NCBI GenBank assembly: GCA_045587545.1
Contig: JAZNCN010000020.1
Location: 1 to 64,000 of the forward strand
DNA from: Caccoplasma_A sp045587545
Lineage (GTDB): Bacteria; Bacteroidota; Bacteroidia; Bacteroidales; G3-4614
Reading direction: 5' to 3'
DNA length: 64,000 nt
A model generated the notes under the pieces. It saw only the letters and a program-made list of their open reading frames with translations, did no database searches and was not told where the DNA came from. Shown here piece by piece: positions 50,187 to 58,376 of the stretch (within the stretch, counting starts at the first letter, position 1; each line of letters begins with the position of its first letter). The position numbers were made by a program, and so were the translations under genes.

Positions 50187-51083
50187 ATGAGAAAAATTTT
50201 TACTTTAATGCTTTTAGCAATGGCTTGTACTATGAATATACAAGCACAAGAGTATAACCTATTTGATCCTGCAGATGTTGATGCAGATGGTTGGTTATGG
50301 TTTGATACCGACGAGAAGATTGAGAAATATGTTGGATTGTGCAATGAAGAAGATTACAAAATTGATCCCAACGGAAAACTTATCCAAATGGTGTATGCTG
50401 ATATTATACCCGATTATCCTGCTACTTACGCTGATTCATGGTGGATTGGTTCTGGTACTGACGGAGAAGTTGGAACAGAGGGAGCAAAAACCGGTGCTAT
50501 AGTAATTAGTGCTGCATCTGGAATGATGAGTACCAATGGTGGTGGTGTTGCTGTAATGATGCCATCATGTAAAACATTCAGCCTTTGCCTATCAAAAGAC
50601 GGAAGAGCAATGGTTAGAATGTTAGCTTCTAAGGATATTGAAACCTCATTTACTAACTACTATGTAATTTCTGCAGCATACGCAAGTATGTTTAAGCCTT
50701 TGTTTAGAAGTGGAATTTATACTTGGACAGGAATAGAGACTCTTGATAACGGAAATGATGGAGCATGGAACATGCAAACTGACGAACCTATATATGCATA
50801 TCTACAAAATGTAAATAATGCTGAACTTTGGTTGCATGGTATAAAAGTTACAACAACAACTGAGCCTGCAGGTATTGAGGAGGAGAGTGTTGCCGGTAAA
50901 GATAAAATATTCTTTTTCAACAATACAATATCTCTAAACGAAGAGGCTCAAATTGAGGTTTACAACGTTGCAGGAGTTATGGTTGAGAGTGCTTTTGCTG
51001 CAAAACTTTCGTTAAGCGATATGAATAAAGGAGTATATTTTGTAAAAGTTGGGAACAACGTTCGCAAAGTTGCTGTTAAATAG
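50187..51083 (+). CDS. Secreted protein with T9SS-type sorting domain
   Basis: 298 residues from the ATG at 50187 (an ATG 6 bases earlier is also possible). Signal peptide ends NIQAQ. The body (about 25-215) has no recognised domain; it contains a DADGWLWFDTDEKIEKYVGL start. The last 70 residues are a sorting domain (AQIEVYNVAGVMVESAFAAK, KGVYFVKVGNNVRKVAVK). Its location after SusD suggests it is a surface-exposed accessory of the same locus, followed by a terminator. Confidence 0.7.
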   Translation: MRKIFTLMLLAMACTMNIQAQEYNLFDPADVDADGWLWFDTDEKIEKYVGLCNEEDYKIDPNGKLIQMVYADIIPDYPATYADSWWIGSGTDGEVGTEGAKTGAIVISAASGMMSTNGGGVAVMMPSCKTFSLCLSKDGRAMVRMLASKDIETSFTNYYVISAAYASMFKPLFRSGIYTWTGIETLDNGNDGAWNMQTDEPIYAYLQNVNNAELWLHGIKVTTTTEPAGIEEESVAGKDKIFFFNNTISLNEEAQIEVYNVAGVMVESAFAAKLSLSDMNKGVYFVKVGNNVRKVAVK

Positions 51084-51112
51084 TAAATATTCAACTATAA
51101 ATAATTACGAAA

Positions 51113-51147
51113 CGGGAGAAACTCTATGAGTTTTCTTCCGTTTTTTA
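51113..51147 (+). terminator. Terminator after the SusCD cluster
   Basis: Imperfect stem CGGGAGAAACTC / GAGTTTTCTTCCG (51113-51124 and 51128-51140) with a 3-base loop and a run of T (51141-51146). Confidence 0.7.
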
Positions 51148-51180
51148 TATTCTTACTATTTATATTTTTTTTAACTCTTA

Positions 51181-51215
51181 AAGATAGCAACTATATCGTA
51201 AAATTGCTATCTTCG
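51181..51215 (+). promoter_or_regulatory. Inverted repeat overlapping a -7-like box upstream of the C1 peptidase
   Basis: Perfect 10-bp arms AAGATAGCAA (51181-51190) and TTGCTATCTT (51204-51213) with a 13-base spacer. The right arm overlaps TATCTTCG (51208-51215), a near-match to TAnnTTTG. The placement of dyad and promoter suggests an operator of the peptidase gene at 51254. Confidence 0.45.
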
Positions 51216-51253
51216 CAAAAAACAAGATAGAGAAATAAAATAACTTATAAACT

Positions 51254-52642
51254 ATGAAGAGACTTATTATCTGCACATCAATATTACTTGCTTGTGCAAC
51301 AGGTGCTTTTGCACAAGACAACAAGGGAGGTATAAGCGAAGATCTGCTTAAAGAGATTAGCAAAGGTTATACAGGTTCTGCCGAGCAAAAGGCTGTAAGA
51401 AATGCTCTTGCAACAAACTCTATTGCAGTGCTTTCGGTAAATGCTGAAAATCTTGCTATGTGCGACACCTACTTCTCAGACCGAGTAAAAACAAAAGGTA
51501 TTACTAATCAATTATCATCGGGTCGTTGCTGGCTGTTTACAGGATTAAATGTATTGCGTGCAAAAATGATTGACAAGTATGATTTACCCGAGATGGTATT
51601 CTCTCATAACTACCTATCATTCTATGACCTTTTGGAGAAATCAAACCTATTCCTTCAAGCAATAATCGATACTAAAAACGATGCTATAGACTCTCGTCAA
51701 GTGGAGTGGCTTTTGAAAAACCCGATAGGAGATGGCGGTCAGTTTACAGGAGTATCAAATTTGATTATGAAATATGGTGTTGTTCCCAAAAGTGCTATGC
51801 CCGAAACTTATCAAAGTAACAACACCGACCAAATGCGTAATATTCTTAAGCTAAAACTACGAGAGTTTGCTCTTGCTCTTAGAGCAGAAAAGAGCGAAAA
51901 GAGCGCTATGGCTCTTAAAACAGAGATGCTTACCGAAATATACAGAATATTGGCAGAGTGCGTTGGTGTACCTCCAACAGAGTTTGAGTGGACACGCTAC
52001 GATAAAGATGGAAACCCTGTAAGCACAAAAACATACACTCCCAAAAGCTTCTACGAGGAGTATATAGGTGAGGATCTGGAGAATAACTACATTATGGTCA
52101 TGAACGACCCCTCTCGTGAATATTACAAAGTTTATGAGATTGACCTTGACCGCCACGTTTATGACGGGGAAAACTGGCTATATTTGAACCTCCCTGTCGA
52201 AGATATCAAAACTATGGCTATCGCTTCAATAAAAGATAATACAGCAATGTATTTCTCTTGTGATGTACGTAAATTCTGGAATAAAGAAAAAGGTACTCTT
52301 GACTTGAATAATACCGACTACGAATCGCTATTCCGTACATCATTTCCTATGAATAAAAAGGAGCGTATTCAAACATTTGCAAGTGGCTCAACTCACGCAA
52401 TGACCTTGATAGCTGTTGATTTAGACGCTCAAGGAACTCCTAAAAAATGGATGGTTGAAAATAGCTGGGGTGAGCAATCGGGATATAAAGGAAACCTTAT
52501 CATGACAGATGAGTGGTTTAATGAATATATGTTCCGTTTGGTAGTAGAGAAAAAATATGTTCCTGAGAACCTTATGAAACTTATGGAACAAGAGCCGATT
52601 ATGCTACCGGCATGGGACCCCATGTTTGCTCCTGAGGAGTAA
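51254..52642 (+). CDS. C1-family aminopeptidase (bleomycin-hydrolase type)
   Basis: 462 residues. Papain-fold peptidase with all three catalytic elements: Cys92 in SSGRCWLFTG, His in ASGSTHAMTLIAVD and Asn in KWMVENSWGEQSG. A signal peptide (about 1-20) predicts export, unlike the cytoplasmic E. coli/Lactococcus PepC. It can trim peptides from the N-terminus. It lies directly after the SusCD cluster behind its own inverted repeat. Confidence 0.92.
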   Translation: MKRLIICTSILLACATGAFAQDNKGGISEDLLKEISKGYTGSAEQKAVRNALATNSIAVLSVNAENLAMCDTYFSDRVKTKGITNQLSSGRCWLFTGLNVLRAKMIDKYDLPEMVFSHNYLSFYDLLEKSNLFLQAIIDTKNDAIDSRQVEWLLKNPIGDGGQFTGVSNLIMKYGVVPKSAMPETYQSNNTDQMRNILKLKLREFALALRAEKSEKSAMALKTEMLTEIYRILAECVGVPPTEFEWTRYDKDGNPVSTKTYTPKSFYEEYIGEDLENNYIMVMNDPSREYYKVYEIDLDRHVYDGENWLYLNLPVEDIKTMAIASIKDNTAMYFSCDVRKFWNKEKGTLDLNNTDYESLFRTSFPMNKKERIQTFASGSTHAMTLIAVDLDAQGTPKKWMVENSWGEQSGYKGNLIMTDEWFNEYMFRLVVEKKYVPENLMKLMEQEPIMLPAWDPMFAPEE

Positions 52643-52650
52643 TTTTTATT

Positions 52651-52689
52651 AAATGAGGAATTAGAAATTAGGAATTAATTCCTAATTAA
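52651..52689. repeat. Palindromic relative of the dispersed repeats
   Basis: Perfect 22-base palindrome made of AATTAGGAATT and its complement (52666-52687), between the C1 peptidase and gdhA. It shares the TTAGGAATT/AATTCCTAA arms but lacks the GTGGC core. Confidence 0.7.
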
Positions 52690-52724
52690 AAAAAAGAACT
52701 ACCCTTTTACAAAAAAACTAAACT

Positions 52725-54062
52725 ATGAATTTGCAGAGATTTATGTCTCAGCTCGAAGCAAGGCATTCGGGAGAGAAAGAGTACCTACAAGCGGTACGAG
52801 AGGTGTTAAGTTCTATTGAAGAGGTGTATAATCAACACCCCGAATTTGAACGAGCTAAACTGATTGAACGATTGGTAGAACCTGAAAGGGTTATAATTTT
52901 CAGAGTACCATGGGTTGATGACAAAGGAGAGGTGCAAGTTAATATCGGATACCGAGTACAGTTTAATAGTGCCATAGGTCCCTACAAGGGTGGTTTGCGT
53001 TTTCATGCATCGGTCAACCTCTCTATTCTTAAATTCTTAGGATTTGAACAGACCTTTAAAAATGCTCTTACCACCCTACCGATGGGTGGAGGTAAAGGAG
53101 GCTCGGACTTCTCTCCTCGCGGAAAGAGCGACGGCGAGATTATGCGTTTCTGCCAAGCCTTCATGAACGAGCTATGGAGATATATAGGACCTGAGACAGA
53201 CATTCCTGCAGGAGATATAGGTGTTGGAGCAAGAGAGATAGGTTATCTCTATGGACAATACAAGAAACTAACTCGCACTTGGAACGGTGTATTGACAGGT
53301 AAAGGCATTGAATACGGAGGTTCGCTTGTTCGCCCCGAAGCAACAGGCTATGGCGCACTATATTTTGTTTCAGAGATGCTTAACAACAAGGGTATAAGCA
53401 TTGAAGGAAAACGAATTGCAATAAGCGGATTTGGCAATGTTGCATGGGGTGCTGCAAAAAAGGCCACCGAGATGGGCGGAAAGGTTATAACAATCTCCGG
53501 ACCTGACGGATATATTCTTGACGAAGAGGGAATTAGTGGAGATAAGATAGAGTATATGCTTACTCTACGAGCAAGTGGTAATGATATATGTCAACCATAT
53601 GCCGAAAAATATCCTAATGCAAAATTTGTTGAAGGTAAACGTCCATGGGAAGTTCCTTGCGATATAGCCCTACCCTGTGCAACACAAAATGAATTAGATG
53701 GAGAAGATGCTCAAAATCTTATCAATAACGGTGTTATGTGCGTTGGAGAGATTTCAAATATGGGTTGTACTCCTGAGGCTATAGAACTATTTACCGAACA
53801 TCGTATGTTATATGCTCCCGGTAAGGCTGCAAACGCAGGTGGAGTATCTGTATCGGGATTGGAGATGAGCCAGAACTCAGCTCATATATCTTGGAGTGCC
53901 GAAGAGGTTGACAACCGTCTGCGCTCAATAATGAAAGATATTCATCAGAATTGTGTTAAATACGGAACAGAAAAAGATGGCTATATCAACTACGTAAAAG
54001 GAGCTAATATCGCAGGATTTATGAAAGTTGCAAAAGCTATGATGGCTCAAGGTGTTGTATAA
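52725..54062 (+). CDS. gdhA: NADP-specific glutamate dehydrogenase
   Basis: 445 residues, hexameric type. Substrate lysine region PMGGGKGGSDFSPRGKSDGE, then PETDIPAGDIGVGAREIGYL; the Rossmann part has GKRIAISGFGNVAWGAAKKA. Converts 2-oxoglutarate and ammonia to glutamate with NADPH, and in peptide-fermenting bacteria runs the other way. It is followed by a strong terminator at 54084-54118. Confidence 0.96.
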   Translation: MNLQRFMSQLEARHSGEKEYLQAVREVLSSIEEVYNQHPEFERAKLIERLVEPERVIIFRVPWVDDKGEVQVNIGYRVQFNSAIGPYKGGLRFHASVNLSILKFLGFEQTFKNALTTLPMGGGKGGSDFSPRGKSDGEIMRFCQAFMNELWRYIGPETDIPAGDIGVGAREIGYLYGQYKKLTRTWNGVLTGKGIEYGGSLVRPEATGYGALYFVSEMLNNKGISIEGKRIAISGFGNVAWGAAKKATEMGGKVITISGPDGYILDEEGISGDKIEYMLTLRASGNDICQPYAEKYPNAKFVEGKRPWEVPCDIALPCATQNELDGEDAQNLINNGVMCVGEISNMGCTPEAIELFTEHRMLYAPGKAANAGGVSVSGLEMSQNSAHISWSAEEVDNRLRSIMKDIHQNCVKYGTEKDGYINYVKGANIAGFMKVAKAMMAQGVV

Positions 54063-54083
54063 AACAACATTTCATATCTACAT

Positions 54084-54118
54084 AAAACGAGATTGCACTA
54101 TTTCTGCAATCTCGTTTT
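54084..54118 (+). terminator. Terminator after gdhA
   Basis: AAAACGAGATTGCA / TGCAATCTCGTTTT (54084-54097 and 54105-54118), a perfect 14-bp stem, 7-base loop. Symmetric, so it could act on both strands. Confidence 0.9.
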
Positions 54119-54355
54119 GCATATCATTATCTTAATTTCAGCTAAGATTCATAGGAATATTCTGAATTAACTGCTGAAAACTAAAATTTTATAACTAACT
54201 TTGTAAGGTTATACTATTATTTAACAATTACTCACTATCTTTGCTTTTGGTTTGAGATATTTTTGTATTAACAATATATTTTTTAAGCTATAATAGCTTG
54301 TAAATTAATAAGGAATGAGGAAGATTGTTATCAATCTCCAATAATATTGACAATT

Positions 54356-55147
54356 ATGAATAAGATTGTAGAAAAAGAGTATTTCTCAGAAAATGTGGTA
54401 AAATTGGTGGTTGAAGCACCTCTTATCGCAAAATCGAGAAAAGCAGGACACTTTGTTATTGTAAGATCAGGAGAGAAAGGAGAGAGAATTCCCCTCACCA
54501 TTGCTCAAGCAGATGCCGAAAAAGGTACTATAACTTTGGTTATTCAAGCTGTTGGTAAATCAACTAAAAAAATATGCGCTCTAAACGTGGGCGACAACCT
54601 TAGCGATGTTGTTGGTCCATTGGGACAAGCGACCCATATTGAGAAAGTTGGAACAGTATTATGTTGTGGTGGAGGTGTAGGTGTTGCTCCTCTATTGCCT
54701 ATTGTTGAGGCTTTCAAAAAAGCAGGGAACAGAGTTGTGGTAATTTTAGCAGCTCGTACAAAAGACCTTATAATTTTGGAAGATCAGATGCGTGCTAATG
54801 CCGATGAAGTTATAATTATGACTGATGACGGCTCATATGGTAAAAAAGGATTGGTTACCAACGGAGCAGAGGAGGTTATCCAACGCGAAAAAGTTGATAT
54901 GTGTGTAACCATTGGTCCTGCCATTATGATGAAATTTGTATCGCTTTTGACAAAAAAATATGAGATACCTACAGTTGTATCGCTAAACACCATTATGGTT
55001 GACGGAACAGGTATGTGTGGAGCGTGCCGTATTACTGTAGGTGGTAAAACAAAATTTGTTTGTGTAGATGGTCCTGAGTTTGATGCTCACCAAGTTGATT
55101 TTGACGAAATGTTAATGCGTCTCTCTTCATATAAAGAGATGGAATAA
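54356..55147 (+). CDS. nfnA: NfnA-type ferredoxin-NADP reductase subunit
   Basis: 263 residues from the ATG at 54356 (MNKIVEKEYFSENVVKLVVE). FAD-binding part with ERIPLTIAQ, an NAD(P) part with VLCCGGGVGVAPLLPIVEAF, and a C-terminal [2Fe-2S] cluster site MCGACRITVGGKTKFVCVDG. It resembles the electron-transfer subunit of dihydroorotate dehydrogenase and NfnA. With 55161 it would make the electron-bifurcating transhydrogenase that couples NADH, ferredoxin and NADPH pools. The next gene starts 13 bases later. The assignment depends on the pair. Confidence 0.85.
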   Translation: MNKIVEKEYFSENVVKLVVEAPLIAKSRKAGHFVIVRSGEKGERIPLTIAQADAEKGTITLVIQAVGKSTKKICALNVGDNLSDVVGPLGQATHIEKVGTVLCCGGGVGVAPLLPIVEAFKKAGNRVVVILAARTKDLIILEDQMRANADEVIIMTDDGSYGKKGLVTNGAEEVIQREKVDMCVTIGPAIMMKFVSLLTKKYEIPTVVSLNTIMVDGTGMCGACRITVGGKTKFVCVDGPEFDAHQVDFDEMLMRLSSYKEME

Positions 55148-55160
55148 ATATTTTCAGATT

Positions 55161-56636
55161 ATGAGTAAAGAAGATATTGCAGCACAACGCGCTACCGAAT
55201 GGCGCGAAGCTTTGCGAAAAGAGAAAAAAAATAAAGACAGAATAGAGATAGAGAGGGTTAAAATGAGAGAACTTGACCCCGAGTATCGTATAACTAACAA
55301 CGAAGAGGTAAACTGCGGACTAACAACAGAGCAGGCACTACGTGAGGCTTCACGCTGTTTAGATTGTCCCGATCCTCAATGTATGCAAGGTTGCCCCGTA
55401 AATATTTTCATACCTACGTTTATTAAAAACATTGAAAGAGGAGAGTTCTTAGAGGCAGCAAAAACATTGAAGATGACAAGTGCACTACCAGCAGTTTGCG
55501 GACGTGTATGTCCTCAAGAGAAACAATGTGAGTCAAAATGTTTCTACAAACTTAAATTAGGTAAAGAGCCTGTAGCTATTGGTTATCTTGAGCGTTTCGC
55601 AGCTGACTACGAACGTGAAAGCGGGCAAATGGCATTACCTGAAATAAAAGAAAAAAACGGTATTAAGATTGCTGTTGTTGGTTCAGGTCCTGCAGGATTA
55701 TCATTTGCAGGAGAGATGGCTAAAGCAGGATACTCTGTTACTGTATTTGAAGCACTTCACGAAATTGGTGGTGTATTAAAATATGGTATTCCGGAGTTCC
55801 GTCTGCCAAACAGCATTGTTGATGTTGAGATAAATAACCTAAGAGCAATGGGTGTTGAATTTGTTGCCGATTGTATTGTAGGTAAAACAATATCATACGA
55901 CGATATTCACGAAATGGGCTTCAAAGGGATATTTGTAGCAAGTGGAGCAGGTCTTCCGAGATTTATGAATATTCCCGGAGAGAACTTGATTGGCGTGATG
56001 TCAAGTAATGAATATCTTACTCGCGTAAACCTTATGTGCGCAGCTCAAGATGATAGCGATACCCCTGTAATAAAAGGTAAACGTGTTGCTGTTATTGGTG
56101 GAGGAAACACTGCAATGGACTCAGTACGTACAGCTAAACGCGTTGGAGCAGAAAGAGCTATGATAATATATCGTCGTAGCGAAGACGAAATGCCTGCACG
56201 TCGCGAGGAGATTCACCATGCAAAACAAGAGGGTGTTGAATTCTTGACACTTCATAATCCAATAGAGTATCTCGGTAATGAAAAAGGTAAAGTAACAGCT
56301 GTTCGCCTACAGAAGATGCAATTAGGAGAGCCTGATGCATCAGGTCGTCGCTCACCAGAACCAATACCCGGAGCAATAGAGACAATTGAGGTTGATGAGG
56401 TTATAGTAAGTGTTGGAGTATCACCTAACCCACTTATACCAAACGCAATTAAAGGTTTGGAGATAAGCAAAAAGGGAACAATTATTGTTAATGAAGAGAC
56501 TATGCGCTCCGACCTTAACGACCTTTATGCAGGTGGTGATATTGTACGCGGAGGAGCAACCGTTATCCTTGCAATGGGCGACGGACGTCGTGCGGCAAAA
56601 GCGATGGACGAAGCTATACGCAACAACAAGTTGTAA
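55161..56636 (+). CDS. nfnB: NfnB-type / NADPH-dependent glutamate synthase small-subunit-like protein
   Basis: 491 residues. N-terminal iron-sulfur domain with two [4Fe-4S] clusters (CLDCPDPQCMQGCPVNIFIP, CGRVCPQEKQCESKCFYKLK). Two FAD/NAD(P) Rossmann sites follow (AVVGSGPAGLSFAGEMAKAG, RVAVIGGGNTAMDSVRTAKR). The same design is seen in GltD; with no gltB in the neighbourhood and an NfnA-like partner immediately upstream, NfnB is favoured. Confidence 0.85.
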   Translation: MSKEDIAAQRATEWREALRKEKKNKDRIEIERVKMRELDPEYRITNNEEVNCGLTTEQALREASRCLDCPDPQCMQGCPVNIFIPTFIKNIERGEFLEAAKTLKMTSALPAVCGRVCPQEKQCESKCFYKLKLGKEPVAIGYLERFAADYERESGQMALPEIKEKNGIKIAVVGSGPAGLSFAGEMAKAGYSVTVFEALHEIGGVLKYGIPEFRLPNSIVDVEINNLRAMGVEFVADCIVGKTISYDDIHEMGFKGIFVASGAGLPRFMNIPGENLIGVMSSNEYLTRVNLMCAAQDDSDTPVIKGKRVAVIGGGNTAMDSVRTAKRVGAERAMIIYRRSEDEMPARREEIHHAKQEGVEFLTLHNPIEYLGNEKGKVTAVRLQKMQLGEPDASGRRSPEPIPGAIETIEVDEVIVSVGVSPNPLIPNAIKGLEISKKGTIIVNEETMRSDLNDLYAGGDIVRGGATVILAMGDGRRAAKAMDEAIRNNKL

Positions 56637-56661
56637 CAGACACCATTAAAATAGTACAAAA

Positions 56662-57384
56662 ATGATTCCCGAATGGTTATCGCGTAGCCAACTGTTGCTT
56701 GGCGATAAAGGTTTACAAAAACTATCGTCGGCACATCTTCTGATTGTAGGATTGGGCGGTGTTGGTGCATACGCAGCCGAACTTGCAGCACGAGCAGGAG
56801 TTGGAGAGATGACCATTATTGACGGAGACAACATAGGAATAACAAATATAAATCGTCAATTACCTGCCACTGCAAAAAATGTAGGTTATAGCAAAGCTGA
56901 GGTTATGCAACGTAGAATTTTGGATATAAACCCCAATATAAAACTACATTCGCAACATAGGTTTTTAGAAGAGCAGGAGATAAAAGATTTTATTGAGAAC
57001 GGAGGTTTCACATTTGTTATTGATGCTATTGACACACTTGCCCCTAAAACGGCTCTTATAGCTGCATGCGTTGAGTGTGGCATTGATTTAATTTCGTCAA
57101 TGGGAGCAGGAGGGCGATTAGATGTATCAGCGATAAAGTTTGCTGATATATCAAAAACAGAGAATTGTTCATTAGCACGAATGGTTCGTAAAACGTTGCG
57201 AGAAAAAGGGATAAAAAAAGGGGTGATGACCGTATTCTCTGACGAGAGCATTGTTCCAAAATCAGTTATACCGACAAACGAAAAAGGTAAGCGTTTTACT
57301 GTTGGAACAATATCGTACATACCCGCAGTATTTGGGTGTTATCTGGCATCATATGCCATAAGAAAAATATCAGGAGTATGCTGA
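56662..57384 (+). CDS. tcdA: tRNA threonylcarbamoyladenosine dehydratase
   Basis: 240 residues. ThiF/E1-like fold: GLGGVGAYAAELAARAGVGE nucleotide loop, IDGDNIGITNINRQLPATAK, and RVRMVRKTLREKGI-type region (here LARMVRKTLREKGIKKGVMT). The family forms cyclic t6A in tRNA. The stop codon overlaps the start of the next gene by 7 bases. Confidence 0.85.
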   Translation: MIPEWLSRSQLLLGDKGLQKLSSAHLLIVGLGGVGAYAAELAARAGVGEMTIIDGDNIGITNINRQLPATAKNVGYSKAEVMQRRILDINPNIKLHSQHRFLEEQEIKDFIENGGFTFVIDAIDTLAPKTALIAACVECGIDLISSMGAGGRLDVSAIKFADISKTENCSLARMVRKTLREKGIKKGVMTVFSDESIVPKSVIPTNEKGKRFTVGTISYIPAVFGCYLASYAIRKISGVC

Positions 57385-58049
57385 AAGCCAAAAACATATA
57401 CAAAAATTTTGGGACACTCCAAGTTTTAAAAGGAGTGGATATTGAGATATCAAAAGGGGAGATTGTTGCCATTGCAGGAAAAAGTGGAGCAGGAAAAACA
57501 ACTCTACTTCAAATACTCAGTACCCTTGATAGTGCTGATTCGGGCAGAGTTATACTAAACGGCACAGACCTAAATACTCTAAAAGGAGATAAACTTGCCG
57601 AGTTTCGTAACAAACATATAGGATTTGTATTTCAGTTTCATCAACTATTACCTGAATTTACAGCGTTAGAGAACGTCATGTTACCTGCTTTGATAGCAAA
57701 AAAGTCTCGAAATGAGAGTGAAGCAAAAGCTAAGGAGATACTAACATTCTTAAACCTTGCCGATAGGTTAAATCACAAACCAGCCCAACTTTCGGGAGGA
57801 GAGAAACAACGTGTTGCCGTTGCTCGCGCATTAATAAATAATCCCGATATAATATTTGCTGACGAACCTTCAGGAAGTTTGGATAGCACACAAAAGGAGG
57901 AGTTACATAGTCTGTTTCATAACCTACGCGACCAAATGGGACAAACATTTGTTATAGTTACACACGACATAACCCTTGCTCAAAGTGCCGACAGAATAAT
58001 ATACATGAAAGACGGTGTTATTGCACCCGAGACAGATAATATAATTTGA
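57378..58049 (+). CDS. lolD: Lipoprotein-releasing ABC transporter ATPase LolD
   Basis: 223 residues from the ATG at 57378 (MLKAKNIYKNFGTLQVLKGV), overlapping the tcdA stop. Walker A GKSGAGKTT (34-42), signature LSGGEKQRVAVARALINNPD, Walker B IIFADEPSG. LolD drives lipoprotein release toward the outer membrane with LolC/E; those partners are not in this window. MacB-type ATPases are similar, so LolD is the most likely but not the only choice. Confidence 0.85.
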   Translation: MLKAKNIYKNFGTLQVLKGVDIEISKGEIVAIAGKSGAGKTTLLQILSTLDSADSGRVILNGTDLNTLKGDKLAEFRNKHIGFVFQFHQLLPEFTALENVMLPALIAKKSRNESEAKAKEILTFLNLADRLNHKPAQLSGGEKQRVAVARALINNPDIIFADEPSGSLDSTQKEELHSLFHNLRDQMGQTFVIVTHDITLAQSADRIIYMKDGVIAPETDNII

Positions 58050-58069
58050 TAACATAAAAAAATAAAAAT

Positions 58070-58360
58070 ATGGAAGATAAAAAGAGAGGAATGGAGATAG
58101 AGATTTCTCCCGAAGTAGCAGAAGGAGTATATTCAAATCTTGCAATAATATCACACTCATCATCAGAGTTTATAGTTGACTTTGCCCGAATAATGCCGGG
58201 CGTACAAAAAGCAAATGTAAAATCGAGAATAATATTGACACCCGAACATGCAAAACGTCTATTATATGCACTACAAGACAACATAGCACGTTACGAGAAT
58301 CAGAATGGCAAAATAGCAGTCAGCGGACAAGGAGGAACAGCAACTCCCTTTATCAACTGA
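58070..58360 (+). CDS. DUF3467 family protein
   Basis: 96 residues. The domain starts MEIEISPEVAEGVYSNLAII and includes SEFIVDFARIMPGVQKANVK and IILTPEHAKRLLYALQDNIA. No signal peptide. The function is unknown; the family is widely conserved in Bacteroidota. It lies between lolD and cysS. Confidence 0.85.
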   Translation: MEDKKRGMEIEISPEVAEGVYSNLAIISHSSSEFIVDFARIMPGVQKANVKSRIILTPEHAKRLLYALQDNIARYENQNGKIAVSGQGGTATPFIN

Positions 58361-58376
58361 TTAAATATTAAATATT

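Noticed and set aside
54190..54250. Promoters of the NfnAB genes
   Set aside because: TAACTTTG (54196-54203) and TATCTTTG (54236-54243) match the -7 consensus but neither has a TTTG at the -33 distance, so they are not listed as features.
54347..54355. TTG start three codons upstream for the NfnA-type gene
   Set aside because: The ATG at 54356 is preferred; nothing supports a TTG start.
55161..56636. GltD of glutamate synthase
   Set aside because: The sequence is of the GltD type, but there is no gltB nearby and an NfnA-like gene lies 13 bases upstream, so NfnB is favoured. It remains possible.
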